Origin: Pollenia angustigena
Taxonomy: Eukaryota > Arthropoda > Insecta > Diptera > Polleniidae
Length of the DNA: 64,000 nucleotides
NCBI GenBank assembly: GCA_930367215.1
Contig: OV884059.1
Location: forward strand, 161,074,511-161,138,510
Reading direction: 5' to 3'
This document shows, piece after piece, positions 32,216 to 41,984 of the stretch (within the stretch, counting starts at the first letter, position 1; every line of letters starts with the position of its first letter). The notes under the pieces are model-generated. The model made no database searches. It saw only the letters and a program-made list of their open reading frames with translations, and was not told the DNA's origin. Both the position numbers and the translations under genes were made by a program.

Positions 32216-33530
32216 TACCCTTCTCAACAGATGGGTTGGGCTTATAAGTTGGTCATCCATTTGTAGTTTCTACAATATTAAGGCTAGACCCTTCTTATTA
32301 TTGGTCCTTAGGAGAAGTAAAGTTGATTTGAAGGTGTCCGTCTATCCGTGCGACCGAAAACGGTTTTCCGAAGATCCCAGATATGATGGGGATTTGATTG
32401 TTATATATTTATGTCACTTATGCTCAGTTAAATTTTGCTATTGAAATTTACACAAATGGCATAGATATAAGCAAAAGAACGACTGCCTCTAATTGTACCC
32501 ATAAATCCCCTGTTGTTGTTTTTTTATGTTTATCTTGAGAACGGCTAAAGCCTAACAGCCGTATTCATAACAAAAATATAGCCAGAGTTTGTACACTACG
32601 TACAAAGAGCTGCTAACTAGAACGTCGATTAAGCTTAGCAGCTTATTACACAAACAAACTCATAACAAACTTTTGTTTATCTGCTAACTTTTAATAAATC
32701 AACTTTGAATTTAAATGATGCCACATTATATTACTCAAAAATGCATAACGTTTTACATTAATCATCAAAAGTTTTTAAATCAAATTAATAAAAAAAAAAG
32801 AAAGCAAATTACAGACAGTAAATTAAAAAATAAACAACAAAACAGTTTGACATTAAATGGCTGTTTTTCAAAAGTTGGCAAACGTTTGGCGGCTCGTTAA
32901 CAAGAAACTAGCAAATCGTTAGCCAGAGTTCGGTAGTGTATTATGAATTAACTTTGTGCTAACTTTATGTCAAATTTTCATTATGAATACGGCTGTAAGT
33001 TTCTAAATTAAGTACAAGCAACTTGGTTATCAAAACGCGAGACAAACGCGGCACAATATAGACTTATTTATAAATAAAGCGAAGTTTTTGCATAGCTTTC
33101 TGTTCTTATCGCGCCATGGTGAAGGGTATATAAGATAAAGCACAACCGAATATTTTGAGAATTACAAGAGCAAACTTTTTTAAGAACTTTTTCTTATAAT
33201 AGGAAAATTAAAAAAAAATTGCTCACAATGTCAAAATATGCATTTTAAACCAAAATATAAATTTTCACTAAAATATGCAACAAAATGCGAAAACAAATTT
33301 ATCCCATTTTAACGCAAATTTAATGATTCGGAAAGATAATTGGTCAACATCGTTTTTAGACCATCGACAAAAAACATGCATTTGCATGGAAATCGCATAT
33401 CTAGTTACCAAATCAACAACCACAACAACATCCGACAAATTGTAGGCTTTATTGGAGATGTGGACCTGGCACAAAATAGTTTTGTGTTGGGCATAGCCGA
33501 ATATAAGTATGAAGCACTCTTACTTGTTTT
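32216..33530 (+). repeat. Repeat G, copy G3, interrupted by U
   Basis: Starts TATACCCTTCTCAACAGATG and GGTCATCCATTTGTAGTTTC, GACCCTTCTTATTATTGGTC, GTCCGTCTATCCGTGCGACC; a terminal block CATGGTGAAGGGTATATAAG lies at 33117. A second, similar end (GGGCATAGCCGAATATAAGT, CACTCTTACTTGTTTTT) occurs at 33488-33530, so the right part may be duplicated or rearranged. MITE U splits it at 32556-32995. Confidence 0.6.
32556..32995. mobile_element. MITE U, TAA target duplication, inside G3
   Basis: 440 bp with ends CAGCCGTATTCATAACAAAA and, complemented, CAGCCGTATTCATAATGAAA. TAA lies at 32553-32555 and 32996-32998. G3 sequence continues on both sides. Interior words GTTAGCA/TGCTAAC recur. Non-coding; PIF/Harbinger-like by duplication. 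Confidence 0.85.
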
Positions 33531-34197
33531 TTCTTGCTTGATTTTCTCATATTATGTATATCAAAAAAAAAAATAATAATAAAAAATAAATCAATACAAT
33601 TTCTCTGCTTTATTTTAAAAATAGATATTTATAAAAACATGTAATTTTTAGAATAAATTTAAATAATGCATAAATGAGAAATTACGAAATAAAAACCAAT
33701 ACAAATCATAATTACAATTATCATATTTCGTAAGAAAAATCTATAGAGGGAAAGATTTTTTCCATTTTTAATTTAACTTAAGAACAAAATATTATAAGAA
33801 TCTCTTAAGTAGATAGTAAATTCAGGCAGATACAAACACTAATTGGCCAGCTACTTCACACAATATAACTTGTTGGTTTTTCTTTCTCTTGGCTTTTGTC
33901 TTCTTAAGAACGAATAATTTAAGAAATATTTTTAAATGAAATATTCGTGCTTATACTTCCTGCTCTTTGTTTATTTAAAAACAATTAATATTTTATAATT
34001 GATTCTTAAAAAAGGAAAGAATTACAAAAAATTGAAAATGTTTAAACACTTGACCACACTGCTCTACAGCCGCAATAAGAAATTGCTGCATGCAATAATT
34101 ATTGAAATTTTTCTGCTTAATACAATATTTCTTGCCACGCTACACACTAGTGTATTGTAAAAAAAGAAGGCCAAACTGTGTATAAAATGTAGCGGTG
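33531..34197. other. AT-rich DNA, nothing recognised
   Basis: No family member or coding relic seen. Confidence 0.45.
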
Positions 34198-34543
34198 CAC
34201 AGTGGGGTCAATCGCAGAGAAGTGGTAACAGATCTGAATAAAAACTGCTCTTCGGATTGCAAAATGATAGTTGAACGAGTCGAAGAAAAGGATATAGTCT
34301 TTAACAAAATGTGACCACCCTGTTAAAATACAAGGTGGGATACAGGATGCAAAAGTCGACCACTTAGGGTTATGTAAACTTTGCAAAGCTTGTAACTTAA
34401 TAGAACTCAAAAGCTATGTAAACAATTTTAAAATTTTCATAAAAATTACACTTGCAATTACTTTTCCAAAATTATTTGATCTATAATGCCTTAAAACATA
34501 ATAATCTTTTACAATTTCAAAAATTGTTACGATATCTAGAACT

Positions 34544-34785
34544 GGGGCTTATTCTGGCATTCGAGATCGAATACTTTTTCAATTCGAAAGCAACTTTATT
34601 TCTAATTCTTTCAGTCGATACTGAACGAATTAAAATTATTTTTTCAGTGTTGTAAAGCATTAGTTTTTAAGTTTTTACAACACTAAAAAAAGAATTTCGA
34701 TTCACTCAGTATCGACTAAAAAATATGAAACAAAATTGATTCGAATCGGAAATGTATTCGATTACATTTGCTAGAATAAGAACCC
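34544..34785. mobile_element. Palindromic MITE M
   Basis: Ends GGGGCTTATTCTGGCATTCG and, complemented, GGGTTCTTATTCTAGCAAAT. Arms continue with TCGAATAC and, centrally, CAGTGTTGTAAA facing TTTACAACACT. 242 bp. Its terminal GGGGC..ATT...GCATTCGA resembles MITE L. Confidence 0.7.
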
Positions 34786-35019
34786 TGATATTTTTGTATA
34801 AACTTTCAAGTCCAAAAAATTAAAAATTGACGAAAACCAAGTTTATGTTTTCCTAATAAAACCTCTTTTTTTAGCTGGACTTAAACTTAGCTAAAATATA
34901 TAAATATACATATTAACCTATCCATTGATATATAACATGTCTATATTGTCCTTTTCAAATAGTTAATAAAATTGCCACAACACTGGCAACTCAGGTCAGA
35001 TTTGTCAACAGAGTACCAC

Positions 35020-35330
35020 AGTATCACTCCTCTAGGAGTGAGTGAGGGAAGCGAATCCCTTTACTTTTTCCTTCCCTGACATTTTTTGCGAACATACTTG
35101 CCCGATATCTTCATAAAATAAGGGGGCTCCCAAACAAAATTTTGAAAAAATGGCCCACTGCTCCTACGTAATCCTAGACGGGTCAAATGTATGACCGGCC
35201 CAACTTTTTTTCATCTCCAACATTTGCTTTAAACATACATACCCGCTGGGTCCATTCCATAAGGGGCTCCAATCCAAATATCAAATGTTAGTATAGCTTT
35301 TTATATAGTATTTTATGCCTAATTTATTTG
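35020..35330 (-). repeat. Diverged ~150-bp tandem repeat, locus 1
   Basis: On the minus strand two units each carry GGAGCCCC, then GGGTATGT or CAAGTATGTTCG, AAAAAATGTC-like, and (in one) CATACATTTGACCCGTCTAG, in the other CTCCTAGAGGAGTG. The same ordered words occur in two units at 44640-44960. Very diverged; unit length about 150-170 bp. Confidence 0.45.
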
Positions 35331-35375
35331 ATAATTAAATTTATTTGTATGGGATGGATTTTGTAGTACCGAATA

Positions 35376-35633
35376 TATCGACCCCTTTGCGCGAAATTAT
35401 CGTATGTTACAAAAATCAAATTTTACAGGACAGCAATTTTTCTACTTTTCTCTGCTTTCGCTTGCAATATCATAATGAAAATATACATTAAATTTTTGGA
35501 GCAACGAAGTGGAATTCACCTACAATATTTTGTCAGGTGACGTTTTTTTGAATGTAGAACAAGATTGCATCAAATACTTAATTTCAAAAAAATTGACATA
35601 TATCTACGATAATTTCGCGCAAAGGTGTCGATA
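35376..35633. mobile_element. MITE Q2
   Basis: 258 bp, inverse orientation of Q1. Ends TATCGACCCCTTTGCGCGAA and, complemented, TATCGACACCTTTGCGCGAA. Interior GCTTTCGCTTGCAATATCAT and GGAGCAACGAAGTGGAATTC match Q1. Nested in W. Confidence 0.85.
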
Positions 35634-35940
35634 TTTGCGAAAAACAAAATAAAATCAAGGTAAAAAACGGTAATTTTTACTGAGATATTGTTAAAACTAC
35701 TAGAGATAACTTATATAACAAAGTTTCACTGATTGCAATCTGTCAATATTTGCACAAGTTACAAGCTTTACAAAGTTTACCTAACCCGAGGTGGTCGACT
35801 TTGACAGCCTGTATCTAACCTTGTATTTCAACAGGGTGGTCACAAACTCCATTTTCTTAAAGCCCATATCCTTCTCGAAGACTCGTTCAAAAGTCAATTT
35901 GCCATCTGACGAGTACTTTTGTGCGATTGACCCCACTGTG

Positions 35941-36682
35941 CGAAGCCATGCAACAACCTAAAGCCACCCCGTTGGTATGGACTTCTTTTTGTTTTTTGTG
36001 TTGTGGCAGTAGTGCTTGCTCTCGTTATATGCCATGTGGTATTGACCATTAATGTACCTACCATGAGCCCACTCGGAGCCAACCAAGCAGACAACAAGAT
36101 CAACAACAACCACAAAAATTGAAATAAATATAAAATGCGTATTAAGACGCATTATGTGGGAGCTTAAAGTGGTCAAAATAATTCCAAACCAAACAGACAA
36201 TAACAATATACAGAAATGCGTCCCCAATGAAAATTACAAAAAAAAAGGAAAACAAAATTTAAATATAATACAAAAAGTAAAGAAAATAGGCACACAAAAA
36301 TCCTACAAGTGTTTTTTTTCGTTACTATTCGCTTTCGGTACAATAGGCAACATCATTTAAATAAAGATACTTGGTATGTCTAGCAGGATATAGGGGTTTT
36401 AATTTGATTTTTGCCACACTGTAATTGGTTGGTCAAAAATCATATTTAAACACACACAACACCCTCTTAATACTCACAAGCAGTTAATTCCATTGCAGAG
36501 TTTAGAAAATATTTATAACTTTTGCAGTAAAATGGATTTTTGGAAGTGGGGTTTACATGCAATCTATGTGTTTTAAACACTTTCAACACGAGTATCATAT
36601 TGAACATGTTTGTATGATCAATTCAAGTAAAAATTTATTCAAAACAACTTTGCTTGCATTCTTGATGCAGCGTATCTGTAAA
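35941..36682. other. No confident gene; hydrophobic minus-strand frame
   Basis: A minus-strand frame at 35958-36227 starts MGTHFCILLLSVWFGIILTT and has two hydrophobic stretches (the second IFVVVVDLVVCLVG), then a polar tail. It reads like a signal peptide or membrane segment but has no recognised family. CAACAACAACCACAA words suggest simple sequence on the other strand. A TATTTATAA box-like word lies near 36511. Confidence 0.2.
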
Positions 36683-36782
36683 ATGAAAATCACACGAGAA
36701 ATTTTTCTGCTCCTCCTAACTTATTTTGCAATATCCTGTATCGATTTCTCGAAAGGAGAAGGAAAGGAGGCTACCAATATCA
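36683..36782 (+). pseudogene. Signal-peptide-like ORF broken by MITE P2
   Basis: From ATG at 36683 the frame reads MKITREIFLLLLTYFAISCI followed by a charged segment (DFSKGEGKEATNI) and runs directly into P2 at 36783. A basic start, a hydrophobic core of ~12 residues and a small-residue/Cys boundary fit a secretory signal peptide. A possible 3' splice site (TTCTTGATGCAG) precedes the ATG by 13 bases. An upstream in-frame ATG at 36557 exists but gives a less natural start. Past P2 the same frame would run only about a dozen more codons before TAA. This could be the first exon of a small secreted protein or chance. Confidence 0.3.
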
Positions 36783-37741
36783 TATCGAGCCCTAACCGCG
36801 AAAATAACGTAAGCAACATGATTTTCAATTTCCTTTTCTTTTAATAAATGATTTTATTGGCAACACTTGCATCATCTCCTAAAATTTCATGGTCACATAA
36901 GGTACAGTTATGGTTTTATAGCAAAAACAATTTTATTGTAAGCGACAAATTTCATACAAAATTTATATGAAATAAAATAAAAAAAGCTCTCTCCTGTAAA
37001 ATTTGTTTTTTGGTGCTTACGTTATTTTTGCGGTTAAGGCTCAGTTAGGCGAACGTTGCTGTACCGTATCTGTACTGTATCCATCAGCTGTTCGCTTTTT
37101 GTTATATGAAAACCAATACAAAAGCTTACCGAAATGCAATGTACCGTAGTTGCAACGTACCAATCTGTATAAAATAGAAAATCATGCCGTTGTTACGTGA
37201 CAATTGTAAGACAGTGATGGGCGGCTTGTATGTTTCATTGAATGCAAGTAATTTTGCTCTTTTTTTTTGGTACTTTTTTCAGTATTTCTATGGAATTGCA
37301 ACAATACAACATATTTCCAATTATACATATGTTTGGATGTTTAAAATAAACAAATGCATATACATATACAATGAAAAAGGGAAACATATAAAAGACTTTA
37401 AATGTTATCAAAACCTTGTTTGGTGTATGTACATTTACAATATATGTATGCTAAAAATTTATATATGCTAAAAAACTAATTTATTTATTGTAAATCTATA
37501 ATATAAATATTAAACCATTAACATTTTTTACATACACAAAATACCATTTAAATCACGTGGTACCTTTTCTGCACAACGGTCACCTTTTGAACATTTTTGA
37601 TTCCCATCACTGTGTGTTTTGTTTTATGTATATATATGACACGTATTTAAACGTTCTATAAGTGCACCAACGTGCTTACAGTACGGTGCGGTACATTACG
37701 GGTACAGCAACGTTTGCCTAACTGAACCTTTAGGGGTCGAT
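36783..37741. mobile_element. MITE P2, split by MITE O
   Basis: TATCGAGCCCTAACCGCGAA at the left and TTAGGGGTCGAT at the right. Removing O and one TTA leaves 263 bp that matches P1 (261 bp) throughout, including GGTTAGGGGTCGAT across the junction. Non-coding. Confidence 0.85.
37037..37729. mobile_element. MITE O (693 bp), TTA target duplication
   Basis: TIRs AGGCTCAGTTAGGCGAACGT and, complemented, AGGTTCAGTTAGGCAAACGT, continuing TGCTGTACC. TTA at 37034-37036 and 37730-37732. Inner words TACGGTAC/GTACCGTA are iterated. The uninterrupted P1 copy proves the insertion site and the 3-bp duplication. An open frame at 37184-37471 is of biased composition and is not supported. Confidence 0.9.
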
Positions 37742-38519
37742 GTTGTCTTGCAAAAAACCCAATTTATTTTTTGTGGTTTAATACTGAATTTTTTTTTTCT
37801 CTAATTAAGTCATTGAAAACCCATTAAATAAAATTAGCATACACGTTTAGTACGAAAACCACACATTTTTGATTCTTTTTTGTTAACAATATTAAAGAGT
37901 TATAAATACATTTATTTGGACAAAATTTTATTGTTTTAAGCTAATGAATAAATAATGTCTTTAAAACAACAGGATATTATTATTAATATTATTTAATTGA
38001 AATTACTCTTTCTTATACATAGTTTTGTTCAAATGTTAATGTTAATGTTACATAGTTTTGTTCAAATGTTAACAAATTTTGTAGCAAAAATAAAAAAAGA
38101 ATTTGCTATTCCCACAGGAAAAATATAATTTAATTGAACAAGATAATTTTTATTTAAATTTTTTTAATTTAATGTGGTTTTATAATCAATAAGAATTTGA
38201 AAGTCTTAATAATAAAGATCTTAAATATTTAAATTGTACTTTTTTTCTTACAGGAAAATACATTTAATTAAATCAGGTGAGTAAAAATATGAAAATATTT
38301 AAATTTTAAAATAGTGTGTGTGTATTTAAGTCAATGGATGCCCAAATTATATATACAGCGAAAGCTCCTTCAGCCTGCTTGCTCCCAAAGGCGGTCGGTT
38401 TTTAAAGTCCTATGATTTTCTTGGTTCCCCATTGACACATTAAAATCAACAATCCCACAAACGGAAAACTTCTGTCAGCATTCAACTAAAAACTATGTTC
38501 AACTAAAAATTTCCGAAAT
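37742..38519. other. AT-rich DNA, nothing recognised
   Basis: Contains a short direct duplication of ACATAGTTTTGTTCAAATGT around 38018-38070 (two copies ~30 bp apart). No ORF or TIR pair. Confidence 0.45.
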
Positions 38520-38992
38520 TTTGGTATATAAGTGATATCCATAGGACATATGACAGCCCTTAAATTTAGGTTTTTATACAATTTTTAATTTTTTTTGTAC
38601 GGGAGGTACCACGCCCACTTCTCCAAACCCGCCCACAATAAAAATACAACAATAACAAGGGATTTTTGGAAAAAATTAGAGGCAGTCGTGGTTTTTTGAT
38701 CATATCTCAGCCATTTGTGGACCGATCTGGCTGAATTTCAATAGCACGAAATGGTGGACTATACGCGATATAAATGTAAAACAACCTAGCCGCTATCATG
38801 TCTGGAGTCTCCGGAAAACACATATCAAACGTAAGACGGACAGACGGACGGACGGACATGGTTAAATCAAGTTCTCTCGTCATAAGGACCCAGAATATAT
38901 ATACTTTATAGGGTCTTAGATCAATATTGCAGAAATTACAAACGGAATGACAAACTTATATATACCCTTTTCCACCTGAGGTGAAGGGTATA
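38520..38992 (-). repeat. Repeat G, copy G4
   Basis: Minus orientation. GACATATGACAGCCCTTAAA, GAGGTACCACGCCCACTTCT, CAGACGGACGGACGGACATG, CCAGAATATATATACTTTAT, and the end TATACCCTTTTCCACCTGAG with GTGAAGGGTATAATAA. A well-preserved 3' half. Confidence 0.7.
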
Positions 38993-38999
38993 ATAATAT

Positions 39000-39235
39000 G
39001 GAAAACACTGGCAATATGGGTTTTAATTCTGACCATAGTATGGTTACTTTCGACCAATTCCGGAAAATATTGATCATATTATGATTAATTAAGGCCATAA
39101 TATGGTGAATATTTACCAAAATATGGTAAATTTTGAACAAATTATGGTTAATTTTAATAATATTACGGTTAATTTGGGCATTAGTGTTAATTTTGACCAA
39201 ATTATGGTCATATTTAACTATAATACTTCCGAACA
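39000..39235. repeat. Minisatellite, unit near AATTATGGTTAATTTTGACC
   Basis: Roughly nine to ten imperfect units of 20-25 bp, each with (A/T)ATGGT(T/A)A and TTTTGA(C/A)CAAA-like parts: ACCATAATATGGTGAATA, CCAAAATATGGTAAATTTTG, ACAAATTATGGTTAATTTT. On the minus strand it creates a 106-codon frame with a repeating KINHNL/NIHHIM pattern, which is a by-product. It adjoins the right end of G4. Confidence 0.7.
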
Positions 39236-40117
39236 TTTACATTGTTAAAATCCAACCGCACACAGTATGTTGGTAATAATAAAAGTGATAGGTTCGGTTT
39301 TAAGCCCCGCATTTTCTGTCTTTTAGCAAATGTTTATTTTTAAATGTAATTTTTTCGAAATTTTAAAAAAACCAAAGTTTTTATAAGTTTTTATCGATTT
39401 TTAAAATCGAACATTAAATTCAGGTATGAACATTATTCCAGTATTCATAAAGAATAATGTAGTCGGTCGATTATATAAGGCAACTGAACTTAAGTTTAAT
39501 TGCAAGTTGCCGAAAATATATTACAAATGCGAACCGTAAAGTTTTGGTTGCTGTGAAAATTTTATAGTTAAAAGGCGACAAAAGCTAAAAATTAGTACGT
39601 TTTTATTTGATTTTCAACATATTTCTTATTTAATTAAAAAGATTTTGTTTGTCGTGCTTAAAATCCAATTTTTATTCTTGATAAATACACTGAAATATAT
39701 TGTTGGAGGATAAGCTAGTTTATATGCGCATTTCACTGGTTGCTAATGTTGATTATTGCAAATTGTTGTTGCCTCTTATCGAAACAATAAATATGAACAC
39801 GGTAATCGCTTCTGATAGTTTTCGACAAGAGTTACAGACACACTTTTTCTCACTTTTCCAGAAACGATGGAATATTCTGTTTCACATCTTTTCGATGCAA
39901 AAAGTTCTCGCCAAAGTTACACACAGAACATGTGTACTGGATTTTGAAAAAATAACTGAAAAGTTTAAAAATACATATTTATTTTTTACACGTAATAATA
40001 AAAATTCAGTCTTAAGTCGTATTAGATATCGTCAGCTAAAATCTAAAGTGCCATAAAAAAAAGATTCAAAATCGACTTATCTATTGGTTACATTTTTTTT
40101 TTTTTGGATCAATTACA
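39236..40117. other. No confident gene; possible old repeat
   Basis: The 118-codon frame at 39700-40056 has no recognisable motif. CTCACTTTTCCAGAAACGAT, GGAATATTCTGTTTCACA near 39850 resembles 14398-14438, so part of this stretch is a decayed copy of the inverted-repeat element at 13.7-14.5 kb. Confidence 0.35.
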
Positions 40118-40290
40118 TCATTACGGAAACCAATAATATGCAATTGCATGTTTTTCCTTAAGCAGCCAAATAAGGCAGAAACAGTATATTTAGGCGTTTT
40201 AGAGCTTTTCATAAATTTTGGCATCGATTTGTTAAAGCATATTTTTGCATATTTAACCTTTTGCATATTTTTGCATATTTTACCTTTTGC
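40118..40290 (+). mobile_element. Truncated end of hAT-type family X (X3)
   Basis: GGAAACCAATAATATGCAAT, TGCATGTTTTTCC, GCAGAAACAGTATATTTA, TTTTGGCATCGATTTGTTA and repeated TTTTGCATATTTTACC match the left 150 bp of X1 and X2. The other end is missing. No target duplication. Confidence 0.7.
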
Positions 40291-41282
40291 AAAATGTAGT
40301 TAAAATAGAATTTTTCAAATTTATAGCGCATTATTCACATTTGTAATAGTGGAGAAAACTTAATGATTACTTTATCGTTCACGTAAGCTTTTGATCACGT
40401 TAATTATCAGGAACTTTATCATTAGGTTGAAAAATAATGGCCCCCAGAAAGCCGCAAATTTGTATGAAAATTGTAACGTTATATGTCGCTTGCATTGTCG
40501 ATCGACTTGTCGTGCTAAAAACTTTTAGTGGAGCGAAAATCAGCTGTTTCTCCTGAAAATGTAAACGAACGATAAAGGTCGACATCGTTGGCCAGGCTGT
40601 AAGTTATTAGATTAGATTCGTCGCTTATCGATTCCGCATGATGTCAATTAAAAACTAAACCAGTTACAATCTCAAATTTATTACTTAAATTTCACTTTAA
40701 AACCTTTAAAGAAAATAATAAAAGTAATTGGATTTTTATGCATTTGTCTAATGTAATTGTAAGTCGTAGAAAGAGAAGAGAATATAAATAAGAACATAAC
40801 AACAACAATGACAAACAACAACTTGACATTGATTGATTATATTCATTTTACATTGAGAAGATGTACAAATGTAATGCACTTATAACGGAAACCTACAAAA
40901 AGAAACAAAGACAAAAAAGTGCAGCTTTCAACACATTTAGATAAAAGAAATCCATAAAATCCTTAAGTATCCTCATAAAATTAAAAAAAAATCACATTTA
41001 CAAACTAGATGAAAATAAACAAAACATTAACAACTTACCAGCCATAATGAAAACAACACCTCCTCGCGTTAAAATACAACTATGGAAAGAGAAGAGACAA
41101 GAAAATAAATTAATAAAAACATTTTTGTTGTAAAAAATATACTATATGTATTAACATTAACTGTAAAACAATTTAAAATCAATAAAAAATTTTAAATAAA
41201 AATGTCAATATAATTTCAAGTGGTTGAATGCTTAATAGCTGGTGGTTGTTTGACAAACTGACTCCCTTTTGCCTTAACGGCA
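40291..41282. other. AT-rich DNA, nothing recognised
   Basis: No repeat match. ACAACAACAATGACAAACAA simple-like sequence near 40800. The minus frame at 40400-40585 shows no motif. Confidence 0.45.
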
Positions 41283-41357
41283 AGTGTTAGCAAACATGAG
41301 CAAAGCAATTGAGGACGTCCATAAGAAAGCACACCAATTCCAACATAACAATATTAA

Positions 41358-41480
41358 CCCAAACCAGTTTTTAGTCATGGACAATTGTACGTTGCTTTCT
41401 CAAGAGTGAAAAAATATGATGTTAAGGTAAAAGTGATGCATGTAGATGGAAAACAGGGTATGTTAAAACAGGGTTGCTCC
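41358..41480 (+). pseudogene. Helitron helicase, C-terminal relic
   Basis: The frame PKPVFSHGQLYVAFSRVKKY then DVKVKVMHVDGKQG is the last conserved helicase motif (motif VI region) of the PIF1-like helicase of RepHel proteins, in which HGQLYVA.SR is nearly invariant. A stop immediately precedes PKP and the upstream segment (about 41290-41357) is too decayed to read. Rep domain and Walker motifs are absent. It lies about 450 bp upstream of a CTAG terminus on the same strand, the right order for a Helitron. Confidence 0.75.
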
Positions 41481-41928
41481 TCAGTATTTTCAAAAAATTT
41501 TGTTTTTAAAGAAGTATTATAATTTAGTTACTTTCTTATTGTTATTTTTTACATATTTTTTCTTCATATATTTATTAAACGTATTAAAACATTCAATAAT
41601 AATTTTTTGTTTAATTTCTTTTATGAGCGTTACTAGGTTAGTTATTATCTAAAAGATTTTTATGCCTGGCAGGAACAGGCTTTGTGACTAGTATGTATAT
41701 AAAAACGTTTGTTGCAGGTACGTGTTACAAAAACTCAAAAACCGCTGGACCGATTGACACTAAACTTTAACAATAAATTAGTTTGGTCCAAGTTTCTTTT
41801 AGGTTTAACCCATAAAGGTGGCACTATTGTCGTGATTTTTAAATTTATGGTACGAATCAAAAATAATTTTCCTGATAAAAATAAAAAGCAGTATTTACAT
41901 TTTATTTTCGCCTGTGCCAAACAGCTAG
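41358..41928 (+). mobile_element. Helitron relic, 3' end at CTAG|T
   Basis: After the helicase relic the sequence contains GTTACAAAAACTCAAAAACC and GCTGGACCGATTGAC, common in insect Helitrons, and ends GCCTGTGCCAAACAGCTAG followed by T. CTGT/ACAG can form a small stem before the terminus. The TATGTATATAAAAACG at 41692 resembles Helitron 5' ends, so 41690-41928 could be a separate short element next to the helicase relic. Confidence 0.6.
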
Positions 41929-41984
41929 TATATGTTAATTTTTTAAAGACTTGTTGTGGTAAACTAGTTAACGGACACTAAAAC

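Larger units (their letters stand above)
34198..35940. mobile_element. Long-TIR element W with nested MITEs
   Basis: Arms 34198-34400 and 35745-35940 are inverted repeats starting CACAGTGGGGTCAATCGCA and sharing GGATAT.GTCTTTAA, TGTGACCACCCTGTT(A/G)AA and AAGTCGACCAC. Identity by eye is around three quarters. Between the arms lie palindrome M, a diverged tandem-repeat block (35020-35330) and MITE Q2. No transposase. Target duplication not found. Confidence 0.7.

Noticed and set aside
37184..37471. 95-codon frame inside MITE O as a gene
   Set aside because: It lies wholly within a non-coding MITE and has Tyr/Ile/Lys-biased composition without a motif.
38916..39236. A 106-codon minus-strand frame as a repeat protein
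   Set aside because: It is produced by the minisatellite and the end of repeat G.
39700..40056. 118-codon frame as a conserved gene
   Set aside because: No motif is visible, and part of it resembles a decayed repeat near 14.4 kb.
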